Assembly: GCA_917880885.1 (NCBI GenBank)
Contig: OU862923.1
Span: forward strand, 23,410,770-23,474,769
DNA from: Limnephilus marmoratus
Lineage: Eukaryota; Arthropoda; Insecta; Trichoptera; Limnephilidae
DNA: 64,000 nt
Reading direction: 5' to 3'
Below the pieces are notes generated by a model. It did no database searches. It was not told where the DNA came from and saw nothing but the letters and a program-made list of their open reading frames with translations. A program made the translations under genes and the position numbers. Shown piece by piece: positions 11,712 through 22,366 of this stretch (position 1 is its first letter; each line of letters opens with the position of its first letter).

Positions 11712-12058
11712 AAGTTAAGCTCCACAAAGGAAAATAATTCCCCTCAGGACATGTATCATCTTTGGGGATGCTGTGTGGAGGGTCTTTTCAGGAAAGGAGG
11801 GGAAGTTCTAGGAAGAAAAGGAGTATTAAGGGTGGGTAGACGTATGAATCCATCCCTCCCAATGCGGTGCAAGTTGATGTTCCGAGAGAGAAGGACTGGA
11901 GTAGTTAAAGTGACTCCCTCAACCATTCTCTCCCGATACGAACTGCTATGCAGCTGGTGGGCAGACGCATACACTGCCAAGACCCGGACAAACCTCATCC
12001 CATGAACCCGGGCACCTCTGCTAAGTCACCAACGTGGCGAACCGCTTGGGGTGACCCG
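11712..12058 (-). repeat. SINE-B copy 1, 5'-truncated
   Basis: This is a minus-strand copy of a roughly 470-bp repeat with further copies at 35.3, 36.8, 38.6, 41.7 and 47.6 kb. On the plus strand the 3' end appears first (AGCTCCACA, then GATGCTGTGTGGAGGGTCTT), followed by GTGGGCAGACGCAT and GCCAAGACCCGGACAAACCT. It stops at GGGGTGACC, short of the family's 5' end. Overlapping frames on both strands here are by-products of its GC-rich sequence. Confidence 0.7.
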
Positions 12059-13868
12059 CCTCCAGATTGGTTTGGTTTGATGATATCAAAATGTGATCTA
12101 AAACAAGGACATAAGAAATTGAGAGGCTCATTTTAGATGAAATTTAGAGAAACAAAGGACATTGGATACTCGCCATAAATATATTTAAATCCATTTGGGC
12201 ATTAATTTCTTTTAAATTAATAATTTATGCTATGGAACCATGAGGGCGACATCTATGGTTTTTGTTTTATATTGAATTTACCTATGTGACATTGAAATTC
12301 AGTATATTCATGCATTTTCTTACCTCTGTGAAGCAGGCAATTACTTCCGACGTGAGTGTTAGTGAAAGCCAAGAGATGTCACTCCTAGTCAGTCATTATC
12401 AAATAATTCACCCAATAATTGAATTATTGTTGTACAATATTTTTGGCACGTATTATTAATATGCAAATTTATATTCATTGTTTGAACTTCCTTCCCGTGC
12501 TAAACACATGTTGAGATTGTACACTTACCACCTTGGCGAAATCAATATTTTGAATGAAAACTAGTGTCGTTTTGTGCTTGACATCGTGCAAGAGCTGCAT
12601 TCTCTGAGTGAGAATTGTTTTGTTTTCACTTAGGATTTTTAAAATTGCTGTGTAGACTGTTTTGTGTCACATAGGGAAGAGTTCAACTTTCCTTAATTTA
12701 CATAGAGTAGTATTCCCTCGTCTCAGGGGCTATTTACACGCCCGTACAGACATCTCTAACATATTGTCATTTTGACAATAGTCGCTATTGTTGTTCTTCT
12801 TCAGAATCAATAGTTTTTTAAAAATATTTCTTTCTTTTTAATAGTTCTGCTTCCGAATCAAATATATCGCAGGTATTTACTGGTGCTTTCAGTCGTATGA
12901 TGGTCCGCTGAGCAAGACACCAAGTACCAGTTCATAGAGTGCCTGTGAAATTAACTGGCGAGGTTTGACTCGGTCTCTCGCCGCGCTGCCTTAAATTTTA
13001 CACTCGCATTACGTTCATGTGTTCGGCCAAAGTTCGGGGAGTTTAATGACTTGGTGCATATTCGCTGCGCGCTCGGGCACTGCACCGCGGGCCGTGATGA
13101 TTGTGGGCCAAAGTTCGGAATGGGTTTAAAAGGTTGCAATTATGACAGAAGTTTAGATTTGCAGTCAAAATGCAGCAGCATTATCGTTTCACCTAAATGT
13201 TTCGCCTTACCGACAATCAAGCTAACCAAAACAGGGAATAGCACAAAATGAAAACACTTAGGTATCGGATTTATTACAGTTTTTTATTATAATTTTTTTA
13301 TACCTAGGTATAAATGAAAAAAAAAAAGTGAACGTTGATGAGAACAAAATAATCACACAGGTTACTGCAAGGTTCGAACTTGTTTTTCGGCCTCAGAAAA
13401 AGTTTTAATGAAAGTTGATAAAATTATTTAACATAATAAAAGAGCACTCGGTAAAACTTTTCGTACTGTGTGCAAACACTTGTTGCCCCCCTTTAATTAA
13501 AAAAAACGATAGGTAAGCTTGTAAGACGAAATGCTGTTTCTCAGTAATGCTTTGCAAGGATATCGATCCTGAAAGCGTATACAGATGTACAATAAGGAAC
13601 TCCAGTGAAAAATATTCTGACTTTAAAAAAATATGTTCATATAGAATATAGACCAATAAACGTTGATTCTGAATAATATTAAACGCAGAGTTTAAGTCTA
13701 TTTTTAATCGGGTCGTAAAAACACGCCGTCAAGGTGACGTCACTCTTCGACGTGTCGTGACTTCACCTTAAAGTCTTTGTATGGGAATGAATGATATGAC
13801 ACAAGGCACCGTATTAATTTAGACGTTTATTTACATACTGTTTATAGAGATTTAGTTGTTGTGTTTAC
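12059..13868. other. Gene-free stretch
   Basis: Nothing recognised as a gene. A GC-rich patch at 12955-13130 contains the repeated phrase GGCCAAAGTTCGG (near 13023 and 13107) and short overlapping frames without known motifs. It could be old exon or repeat sequence, but this is unsupported. Confidence 0.35.
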
Positions 13869-13900
13869 TGAAACATTATTTAGGCCTAAATAATGTTTCA
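13869..13900. repeat. Perfect 32-bp palindrome
   Basis: TGAAACATTATTTAGG is followed directly by its exact reverse complement, with no loop. It could form a cruciform. The surrounding 13.7-14.1 kb sequence has no identified family. Confidence 0.85.
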
Positions 13901-15239
13901 AAAATAATATCTCTATTATTGAAAATATTCAAAAAATTACTGCACAAAAAAAATAGTCATTCTATTTCTGGGGAGAATACTTCGAACAACGGAATTCAAA
14001 ATGGCGGCAGTAGATCAGCTGATTGCCCGATCCTATACTATTTTTTCAGGAGTGATGACGTCACACAATTCACCATAAATACGGTGGTTTTCCGGGGGTC
14101 TTGAAAAATTAAAACTTTGACAATTATTTTAACTGTTAAAACTAACTCTAAAAATATAAATAAAATGCAGTTATTTAGGTCAAAAGGTCATTATTCATTA
14201 AAAAAATTGGACAGTTCTCTATTGCAGGCATCCCTAAACTTGTTTGCATCGATATTGTTTGCATCGACTCCGATTGCACGATTTATTATAGGTACCTACC
14301 TGCTCGTTTTTCTGTTTACGGAATGAATGGAATTTTACCACCCCGCATACCGTCTGGAATAAATTACAATTTTTTATGACATTTCCGTTATTTGAATGCA
14401 ATGGTATTTACGTATAAAATGCAATTATATTTTTTCCATTTGATAACGTTTTGTTTCCACTGCATAATAATACAATTATTGAGTTATGTTTTTGCAGTGT
14501 TTTCAAATGCAAATTCATTTTTCCCAATTGCTGTTTTTTCTTCAAAAAATGGTGCAAAACAAAAACAAAATGAAAGGTTCGTTACGTGTTGAAAAAATGT
14601 TTATTTAACGTTATTAGTTTTCAATAACGTAACGTTTGTATAGCGTCAATGATAAATTAAAATCAACGACCCATTAATAAGCTTCAAGTATTGTGCAAAA
14701 AACAATCATGATTACACAATGAACATCAATTTTATCGAGTCCACAGTTTATTGAATCCATAAATTTATCGGAACATTTTGGTCATTCATTGGATCATTGC
14801 CTCTTAAAAACCGGTCATTATAGTGGCTAAGGGTGGTGTGTGAAGGTGGTAGAGTGGTGGCTAATGGTGGTATAGCGGGGCTAGGGCAGGGTAGTTGGGG
14901 AGGCTGCTAGGGGCGACACTAAAGGGATGGAGAATTGAGTAGTTAATTAACACCGGCCGGCTTAATTTCGGAAGTGGGGAGAGTGCAATTAACATTATTG
15001 GATAGGAAACGCGAGGAACCGGAAGAAGGTAGGTACCCCATTTACCAGATTATTGAGATAATGTATTAAATCTACTCAGGGTTGAAGGGAAAATAATAAT
15101 AATTGGGATGATTTTTGGTGGTTTCGAACTTTATTTCGTAACATAATTGGGAGACATGGTCCATTAAATGATTGTACTCATTTTTATGGTGTCTATGTAT
15201 CTGATCCAGGGGTCGCAGCTGCTAACACTGCTTCAGGTA
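13901..15239. other. Gene-free stretch with a G-quadruplex motif
   Basis: Only short frames without motifs. At 14820-14930 the plus strand is rich in GTGGTGGCTA-like units. Positions 14877-14900 fit the canonical G-quadruplex pattern GGGG-cta-GGG-ca-GGG-tagtt-GGGG. Confidence 0.45.
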
Positions 15240-15288
15240 TTCTTGGCAATATCGCTACGTATCCTAAGAAAATTGCAATCTTCCGTAA

Positions 15289-15449
15289 GGGAACGTACCC
15301 ATACTACGTGACACTTTTAGGGGGGGGGGGGTCTTCAAAATGTCACGCTCCATACAAATGAGCGGCGGGTTGCTTAGGATTTTGGTCACCGGGGGGGGGG
15401 GGGGGTTAAAAATTGCAAAAAGTTGGTCACGTAGTATGGGTACGTTCCC
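15289..15449. mobile_element. 161-bp Harbinger-like MITE
   Basis: Terminal inverted repeats begin GGGAACGTACCCATACTACG and are perfect for 24 bp. They are flanked by TAA on both sides (15286-15288 and 15450-15452). A 3-bp TWA duplication with GG-starting ends fits PIF/Harbinger (inference). The interior has two long G runs, 12 Gs at 15320-15331 and 15 Gs at 15391-15405. It has no coding capacity. Confidence 0.75.
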
Positions 15450-15472
15450 TAAAATGCTTTTTAAGATGAAGC

Positions 15473-15813
15473 TGTAGGCACCGCGAACATTATTTTTGTG
15501 CCCTGTTATTATTTTCAAACTGACAACACTGCCTGCGCAGTCGTAATGCGCAGATGACAGAAGTGAGCTCGGATTTGACGTAACGTTCGAGATCATTCAT
15601 CAGCTCTCAGCAGATCATCAGCACTCGCTATTAAATTCGCTCGCGTTTAAATTATTGTCGCGAATAACTCATGTGAACCTTTAAAGTTATTTTATGTAAA
15701 TAAATCTACCCATCTAAAAATATCAAAGTGTTATTTATTTGATTGAGTTCCGCGACATTTAGATGCGGGATATCTCCGAGCAGTAAGCGGAGATATTCCG
15801 ATCCAAATCTAAA
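15473..15813 (+). repeat. 5' LTR of gypsy element
   Basis: 341 bp beginning TGTAGGCACCGCG and ending AATCTAAA. It matches 22367-22708 except for one single-base indel near the end and a 17-nt block (15599-15615) replaced by an unrelated 19-nt block in the other LTR. A polyadenylation signal AATAAA is at 15699-15704. As 5' LTR it should carry the element's promoter. Confidence 0.9.
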
Positions 15814-15835
15814 ATTGGTGACCCGACTAAAAGAA
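15814..15835 (+). promoter_or_regulatory. Primer-binding site region
   Basis: ATTGGTGACCCGACT directly follows the 5' LTR, the position and TGG-start pattern of a tRNA primer-binding site. The priming tRNA was not identified. Confidence 0.6.
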
Positions 15836-17230
15836 CTGTGCTGGCGGGGAATGATTGTCGGAGACAGGGTCCTGGAACAGCATGTAAGTAAAATCTTTTT
15901 TAGTATTGCTAAACTTAACGTAAATTCATTTTAGTAAATGTTCCAGTAATTTTTAAAATAAATACACGACCGTGTTATTTCGATAGCATTGTCACACATT
16001 CTTGTCAAACACATGTTTTACATCTAATTATCAATTGAAACATCATCATCCCACTAATGTTTTAGTAACATAATCATTTTTCACAGAATAATAAGTGCGT
16101 TTTACATTATTATCCCGCTATGTTTTGTTAAAATAAATTGTTCCTTCCTGAATGATAAGTGCGTTTTACCCTCTATTTCAGTGAGAACGGATTGGCGCAG
16201 CGATGACCGTAGGTGATCATCACCAGGGAACGAGGCATCCCGAGTTCATCACCAGGGAACGTGAATCCTGAGATCTCCGCCAGAGAACGCAGGATCCTGA
16301 ATCCGTCATCAGGGAGACCAGCATCTACTCCATCTGCATCCAGAATTCATCTGAGAATCGTCGCCGGATAAAATTGGTTCGACATATTTTTACGACAATG
16401 ATGCCATATTTTTTCTTGAGGTCAAATTAATACAATAATGTTGCAAATGGCACATGTTCTGAATTGTAACGATTTTTAAAGTTTCTTTCTTATCATCTAA
16501 AATTGGTCATCTAAAACTATTTAATATCATCGAAAACGAGTTTATTTATACAACAAAACTCTCAACGCATTTTATGATAATTGGTATTACAATTCAATTC
16601 AACCAATAAATAGTGGATGTTAAATTATTCCCACTTATTTTCTATTCAAATTATTTTCATTTGAATATTATTTTAAAAATTATAAAAAAGATATTTGTGT
16701 GGATTATTATTTTTAAAGTATACAATTGAGAATTTCAATTTTTTAAATATTTTTATCGCTTTGATAATCATTGAACTTGTCGGATATTCAATATTTTTTT
16801 CTTACCTGAATTGTCTTTAAGAAAAAGACATACCTAAGTGTGGATAGCATTATACAATTGAGAATTTCAATTATTTTCATCTAAAATTGGTTTCACTTGA
16901 TAATGAATCATTGATCATTACTTTGACAGTCCTCTATGATATATTTTTGCCTCGCCTTTTATAGTTTACAAAAAGAGTGATTTCCAAATTTAATCTTAAA
17001 TTTTGATTTGAATAGTTTTTTAATTTGTAAAAGAATTTACAATTTTGCCAATAGTGGATGCTATATTTTCCCACTTAGTTTTGATAAAAATCTTAACACC
17101 AATTATTTTTATTTGAATATTTTTTAAAAATTTAAAAAAAAGAGGTTAGCGCAGATTATTGCCATTACACTGTCTATTTTGCCTTCGTCCATATTTATTT
17201 AATTGCACCGACGAAGAATCTATCCACATA
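15836..17230 (+). other. Gypsy leader with internal repeats, no gag frame
   Basis: No frame of meaningful length exists where gag would normally lie. Positions 16214-16335 hold about four imperfect 28-33-bp tandem units built on TCATCACCAGGGAACG. Other duplications include ATAAGTGCGTTTTAC near 16091 and 16159, TATACAATTGAGAATTTCAA near 16719 and 16852, and an approximately 90-bp unit (AATAGTGGATG...) near 16609 and 17050. The leader may be the remnant of a lost gag region or an expanded untranslated leader. Confidence 0.6.
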
Positions 17231-20200
17231 ATGGAAAATTACCAGCGAATGGAATGCGGCTCCGGAGATTCGAAAAATGAATCGAAGACCAGTTCCAACC
17301 CAACAGTATTGGAAATGATTAAACTGGTGGCATTACTCAGACAAGAAGTTAAAGAACTTACGCTTGCGGCAAATAATAATTATGATGATACATCAACATA
17401 CTGCAATCGCTTCCGCACTCGCCGCAATCGGAACGAGCAACCTATGTCGCCAAGGGATCCTCCTAGAAGACCATCAAGTAGATCTCGGAGTAGATCAGAC
17501 AACACTTCAACAAACGTGTTTTGCAGACTCCATGCAAGATTTGGCGAAAAGGCTCATAGATGTTACCAACCGTGCTCATTCAGAACGAAGAGAAATTCCA
17601 CAGTAGAGACATGCGAAATTCCTACTCAGACTCGTCGTCTTTTCCTTTATGACCAAGAAACAAGCCAAAAGTTTTTAGTAGACACAGGCGCCGACATTTC
17701 TGTGATCCCAAAGACAGCGAAAATAGCGAAGAATTACATAACTTCCGACAAGTGCCCCACAACTTTATACGGAGCTAATGGGAATTCCATCCGAACCTAT
17801 GGCACAAGGACGATTGAACTTAAGTTCGGCCTCCGGAGAACAATGAAATGGCGTTTCATAGTGGCTGATGTGAATAGAGCCATACTTGGTGCTGATTTTC
17901 TCCATCATTTTAACTTGTCGGTCAACCTAAAAAAGGGTACACTTACAGACCAGTCTACAGGCTTACGGATTCGAGGCGCAACATCCAATGGACCCTCATC
18001 CGGTATCTCCAGTATTTCCTCATCACAAAAATACAGGGATATTTTAAATAAATATCCAAGCCTGACGCGACCGAATATGCAAGCTCTAAATAGCAAGAAA
18101 CATACAGTGACGCACTGCATAGAGACCAAGGGTCCACCCGTAACCGAACGAGCTCGCAGACTCGCACCAAAATTGTTAGAAGCAGCCAAAAAGGAGTTTA
18201 ATTACCTTATGGAGCAAGGCATTTGCAGGCCGTCCAAGAGTAACTGGGCGAGCCCTTTACACATGGTGAAGAAGCCTAATGGGGAATGGCGACCGTGCGG
18301 TGATTATCGTCGTCTCAACGCCAAAACGATCCCCGACAAATATCCCATTCCGCAGCTCCAGGACTTCTCCCATAAACTCGCAAAAGCAAAAATCTTCACA
18401 ACAATAGATATGCTGAGGGCATACTACCAGATCCCTGTGGAACCAGAAGATATACCCAAAACGGCTATTATAACACCATTTGGCCTTTTTGAATTTACGA
18501 CTATGCAATTTGGATTATCCAACGCTGCCCAAAGCTTCCAGCGTTTCATGCATGCCGTAACCAGAGATCTGGATTTTTGCTTTGTTTATCTTGATGATAT
18601 CCTTATAGCCTCCAGCAATGAAGAGGAGCATAAAAAACATTTGGATATTCTATTTAAAAGATTAGCAGATAATGGATTGGTAATTAACATTAAAAAATGT
18701 CAATTTGGACTTCCGACTGTTAATTTTCTAGGTCATACCATTTCACCGGAAGGGATGACTCCAATTAAAGAGAAAGTGAAAACTATTATTGATTTTCCTC
18801 TCCCCAAAACAGCCAAAGGATTAAGACGTTTTTTGGGAATGCTCAATTATTATAGAAGATTTTTACCCAACACTATCAGCGCCCAAACAACACTTTTTGA
18901 TTGCATTTCTGGATATAAAAAGAATGACAAACGTATCCTTACTTGGACCCCGGAATTAACGGAGGATTTTAACCAATGCAAGCGACATCTCGCTTCTGCT
19001 GCATTGTTAGCACATCCAGACCCAAACGCTGAATTAGCAGTTATGGTGGACGCATCCGACCTGGCTATGGGAGCATCATTGCAACAAAATAAAGGTACAG
19101 CTTGGCAACCTTTAGGATTTTTTTCAAGAAAATTTACCCCGGCACAGCGTAAATACAGTACGTTTGACCGTGAATTAACTGGTGTTTACGAGGCAATAAA
19201 GTATTTTAGGAGCAACTTAGAAGGTCGAAATTTTACTATTTACACGGACCACAAGCCCATCACTTTCGCTTTCAACAAGAAACGAGCCTCAAGTTCTCCT
19301 CGTCAAGAGAGACAACTAGATTATATATCTCAATTTACCACCAACATCAAACATATTTCCGGACACCAGAATACAGTTGCAGATACTCTTTCTCGCATTG
19401 AAGAGATAAATAGCCCTTCTGCAATTGACTATGAGAGAATGAGACAAGAGCAGAGTCACGACGACGAAATTACTAAGGCACTTGAGGACTCCTCTCTCTC
19501 TCTACGTCAAATGGTGATTCCTGGAACTAATTCTTCATTGTGGTGTGATATCTCTACCGGTCATGTAAGACCCTTCGTACCATCTAATATGAGAAAAGAG
19601 GTCATAGAAAATGTGCATAATGTTTGTCATCCAGGCATTAATGGGACTGTCAACAGTATTAAATTGAGATTTGTTTGGCCCAACATGGCGAAGGATATAA
19701 AGTTCTTTGTCAAACATTGCATAAATTGTCAAAAGGCCAAAATCTCCAGACATACAGTCGCGCCAAGAGCCACGTATGTTCTGCCTGAAGACCGTTTCCG
19801 GAACGTCCACATCGACTTGGTTGGACCCCTGCCCGCTTGTAGTGATTATCAATATCTGCTCACCATGATTGACAGATTCACTCGCTGGCCCGAAGCAGTC
19901 CCCTTAAAGAATATGTCAGCAGACACAGTCGCCACAGCACTGACAACTCACTGGATTTCGAGGCATGGTGTCCCCGAAACTATTACGACAGACCAGGGAC
20001 GTCAGTTTGAGTCATGTCTTTTCAAGAAACTCACAGAAAAATTCGGAATCAAGCATACGCGGACAACCGCCTACCACCCTCAAGCTAATGGCATGATAGA
20101 AAGGTGGCATAGAACCCTCAAGTCGGCACTTATGGCTAACGGCGACCCGAACTGGTTGGAGACTCTCCCTATTATACTACTTGGATTGAGGTCAACAGTT

Positions 20201-20680
20201 CGTGATGATTTAAAATGCTCGCCTGCTGAACTTACCTATGGTAGAACGCTGAGGTTACCATGTGATTTCTTCACTCCTACGCCTCGCGAAGAGCCAGACA
20301 CTTACGTCGGTCGACTACAAAGAAGATTTGAAAATATAAAATCTACTCCTGCCAGTAATCACGGTTCAGGAAAGTTTTTCATACATAAGGATTTACCTTC
20401 TTCTACTCACGTTTTTCTGAGAACTGATTCCGCACGAAAATCGCTGCAACTCCCTTACGATGGACCTTACAAAGTGGAAGAACGTAACGAAAAGACATAC
20501 GTCATTATCATCAACGGAAAACCAAAGCGCGTATCTATTGATCGCTTGAAACCAGCCTTCGTTCCTTCCGAAGAGAAGTTGACTATCGAAGAACCTGTCG
20601 CAGAACCTCCTCAAGTCAAGATTACTACTACAAGGTCCGGTCGAAAAGTGCACTTCACGGACAGATACCAGTCCGTTTAG
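17231..20680 (+). CDS. pol: Gypsy Pol polyprotein (protease-RT-RNase H-integrase)
   Basis: It encodes the enzymes that copy element RNA into DNA and insert it. I chose the ATG at 17231. The frame is open from a TTG at 17159, but TTG is not a normal start in animals. Of 1149 residues, a short Gag-like tail comes first, with a knuckle-like C98-x2-H101-x9-C111-x3-C115. The aspartic protease motif DTGAD is at 151-155. The reverse transcriptase centres on YLDD at 453-456, with MQFGLSNAAQSFQRFM nearby. RNase H has D607 and D673 (YTDHKPI). Integrase has an HHCC-type finger (HNVCH ... CINC) and the D862, D921, E957 triad with 35 residues between the last two. No stop or frameshift interrupts it. The main oddity is the missing Gag capsid region upstream, so mobility would need a helper. 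No chromodomain was recognised at the C-terminus. Confidence 0.95.
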   Translation: MENYQRMECGSGDSKNESKTSSNPTVLEMIKLVALLRQEVKELTLAANNNYDDTSTYCNRFRTRRNRNEQPMSPRDPPRRPSSRSRSRSDNTSTNVFCRLHARFGEKAHRCYQPCSFRTKRNSTVETCEIPTQTRRLFLYDQETSQKFLVDTGADISVIPKTAKIAKNYITSDKCPTTLYGANGNSIRTYGTRTIELKFGLRRTMKWRFIVADVNRAILGADFLHHFNLSVNLKKGTLTDQSTGLRIRGATSNGPSSGISSISSSQKYRDILNKYPSLTRPNMQALNSKKHTVTHCIETKGPPVTERARRLAPKLLEAAKKEFNYLMEQGICRPSKSNWASPLHMVKKPNGEWRPCGDYRRLNAKTIPDKYPIPQLQDFSHKLAKAKIFTTIDMLRAYYQIPVEPEDIPKTAIITPFGLFEFTTMQFGLSNAAQSFQRFMHAVTRDLDFCFVYLDDILIASSNEEEHKKHLDILFKRLADNGLVINIKKCQFGLPTVNFLGHTISPEGMTPIKEKVKTIIDFPLPKTAKGLRRFLGMLNYYRRFLPNTISAQTTLFDCISGYKKNDKRILTWTPELTEDFNQCKRHLASAALLAHPDPNAELAVMVDASDLAMGASLQQNKGTAWQPLGFFSRKFTPAQRKYSTFDRELTGVYEAIKYFRSNLEGRNFTIYTDHKPITFAFNKKRASSSPRQERQLDYISQFTTNIKHISGHQNTVADTLSRIEEINSPSAIDYERMRQEQSHDDEITKALEDSSLSLRQMVIPGTNSSLWCDISTGHVRPFVPSNMRKEVIENVHNVCHPGINGTVNSIKLRFVWPNMAKDIKFFVKHCINCQKAKISRHTVAPRATYVLPEDRFRNVHIDLVGPLPACSDYQYLLTMIDRFTRWPEAVPLKNMSADTVATALTTHWISRHGVPETITTDQGRQFESCLFKKLTEKFGIKHTRTTAYHPQANGMIERWHRTLKSALMANGDPNWLETLPIILLGLRSTVRDDLKCSPAELTYGRTLRLPCDFFTPTPREEPDTYVGRLQRRFENIKSTPASNHGSGKFFIHKDLPSSTHVFLRTDSARKSLQLPYDGPYKVEERNEKTYVIIINGKPKRVSIDRLKPAFVPSEEKLTIEEPVAEPPQVKITTTRSGRKVHFTDRYQSV

Positions 20681-21975
20681 AGAAAAGGCAGACAGAGGCA
20701 TAGTTTTCCTATAAAAAATAATATTTAATATAAAATCATTATATACTTCCAAATTTGATTCATAGATCTATATTTCTTTAGTAAATCCACATTATTGACA
20801 TAAATTTTGTTAGTATTTATTTTTAAAGATTACTGTAACTACAAATAACTAGAGACATCAACTTTTGATGGAAGTTGGAACTCTAAGTTTATTTAACTAT
20901 GTTATTCTTTTACATAATTGATATATTCAATAATCCTGTCTTAAGGAAGGGTTGTTTTTGAAAAATCTCATGTTCATAGAACATGATGTCAACATGTATA
21001 TTTATACAGAACAAAATACCATGTAATATGTGTCGTTTCGTTTTTTTTTCCACGCTTTTTTAAGTGCATGATGTGTTTTTCCATACACTTACAAAAGTGT
21101 GATGAGTGTTTTCCATGTTTTTGCAGGTATGTGATGTATCATTCCACAATACCTGGGAAAACATGATGTAGTTTTGCCATACGTTTTCAGTATGAAAATT
21201 CAAATATGTGTAGAAGGTACAATGAACTGCCTTCCCCATTTCCTTATTATAATACCATATTTTGATAGGTGTGGGATGACTGCTTACCTTTTCCACACCT
21301 GTCAAAACGTGAAGCACATTGTTATCATGTATTTATAGGTAAATTTTGTACTCTTTCCGTACTTATAAATGTATGACGTAGACCAAAAAATGTACAGCTG
21401 CTAAAGCATTAAAAAAAATTTTTTTCATCTATTTTTATAAAAATGTCAAAACATGAAAAATCTTTTCATTTTTTTTCAAAATGTAATGTTAGACGCAAAT
21501 AAATAATATGATCTAAAAATAATACAAGCTATATTGTATTCGTTTTCCCATGCTAATAAAGGCATGATGTAATTTTAGATGCACTTAAATGCATGACCTA
21601 ATTATAATACCAACTATTGCGTGTAGTATTCCATACTAGTTAATGTATGATGTATGTATATAATTTTAGTTACACATAGATTTTGATCTGCATAGGTTAC
21701 AACTTTTCATTATGATATCCCACGATCTACGGGACATATGTCTAAACACATTTCTTAATATAGTTCACCTTATTTTTATATACGTTTAATATTTTTATAT
21801 ATTTATATACGTTTCCTGATGTTCTATACATAAAAAAAATGAACTTTATTAATTTTAAGTACTGAAGTATATGATACCATTCTGCAGTGAATATCACACC
21901 TCATATAGATATGACGTGGTTGCCCCCTTTCCATATCTCTACGAAGTGTGATACCCATTATTTATTTTCTTCCTT

Positions 21976-22185
21976 GATTTATAAGTTGTGTGAAGTTTTC
22001 ACATATTTATTTTTTTATTTCTGGTTACATGTTTATAATGCACACTTGTCACTCATCTTAATTAGATTTGAAGTAATCTTGACTTATAAGTTGTGTAAAA
22101 TTTTCACTTATTAATTTTTATCCCTAGTTGTATGATTATAATGAAGACACACGTCACTCATCTTTAATAGATTTGAAGTAATTTA
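21976..22185 (+). repeat. Tandem duplication of 105 bp
   Basis: Units 21976-22080 and 22081-22185 share GA(T/C)TTATAAGTTGTGT, CACTCATCTT and AGATTTGAAGTAAT in the same order. They lie in the 3' noncoding region of the gypsy element. Confidence 0.75.
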
Positions 22186-22211
22186 ACTTAGCCAACAGGT
22201 TATATATTTTT

Positions 22212-22281
22212 GTATTAGCACGATGTGGTTTCCCCTTTCCGTAGTTTTTTGGTATTAGCACGATGTGGTTTCCCCTTTCCG
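22212..22281 (+). repeat. Direct repeat of 30 bp, 40-bp period
   Basis: GTATTAGCACGATGTGGTTT followed by CCCCTTTCCG occurs at 22212-22241 and again at 22252-22281, just upstream of the purine tract. Confidence 0.8.
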
Positions 22282-22353
22282 GAGCTTATGATGTAATTTT
22301 TGTTTAAATTTAAGTTTTTCTTTACATATATGTTTGTTTATCGCATGAAATGC

Positions 22354-22366
22354 TGGTGGGGAGGTA
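22354..22366 (+). promoter_or_regulatory. Polypurine tract
   Basis: TGGTGGGGAGGTA directly precedes the 3' LTR, the expected position of the plus-strand DNA primer. It is short and interrupted by T. Confidence 0.6.

Larger units (their letters stand above)
20681..22353 (+). other. 1.7-kb 3' noncoding region of gypsy with hairpin array
   Basis: No plausible coding frame, though env could lie here. Between 20969 and 21663 at least eight short stem-loops occur, several of them followed directly by ATGT: CATGTTC-ata-GAACATG at 20969-20985, ACACTT/AAGTGT at 21085-21100, CAGGTAT/ATACCTG at 21124-21155, CATAC/GTATG at 21178-21194, an 11-bp stem with one mismatch at 21264-21303, CATGC/GCATG at 21549-21566, ATGCA/TGCAT at 21579-21594 and CATAC/GTATG at 21642-21659. 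The function is unknown. RNA packaging, export or stability roles are speculation. Confidence 0.6.

Noticed and set aside
11751..12005. Overlapping plus and minus frames of about 80 codons
   Set aside because: Both fall inside SINE-B copy 1. Similar frames appear in every SINE-B copy.
17159..17230. N-terminal extension of pol from TTG
   Set aside because: TTG is not a normal initiation codon in animals. The ATG at 17231 is preferred.
20393..20752. 119-codon minus-strand frame opposite the end of pol
   Set aside because: Shadow of the pol coding strand.
20681..22353. A possible env gene in the gypsy element
   Set aside because: No frame longer than about 85 codons and no coding motifs. The region is repetitive and AT-rich.
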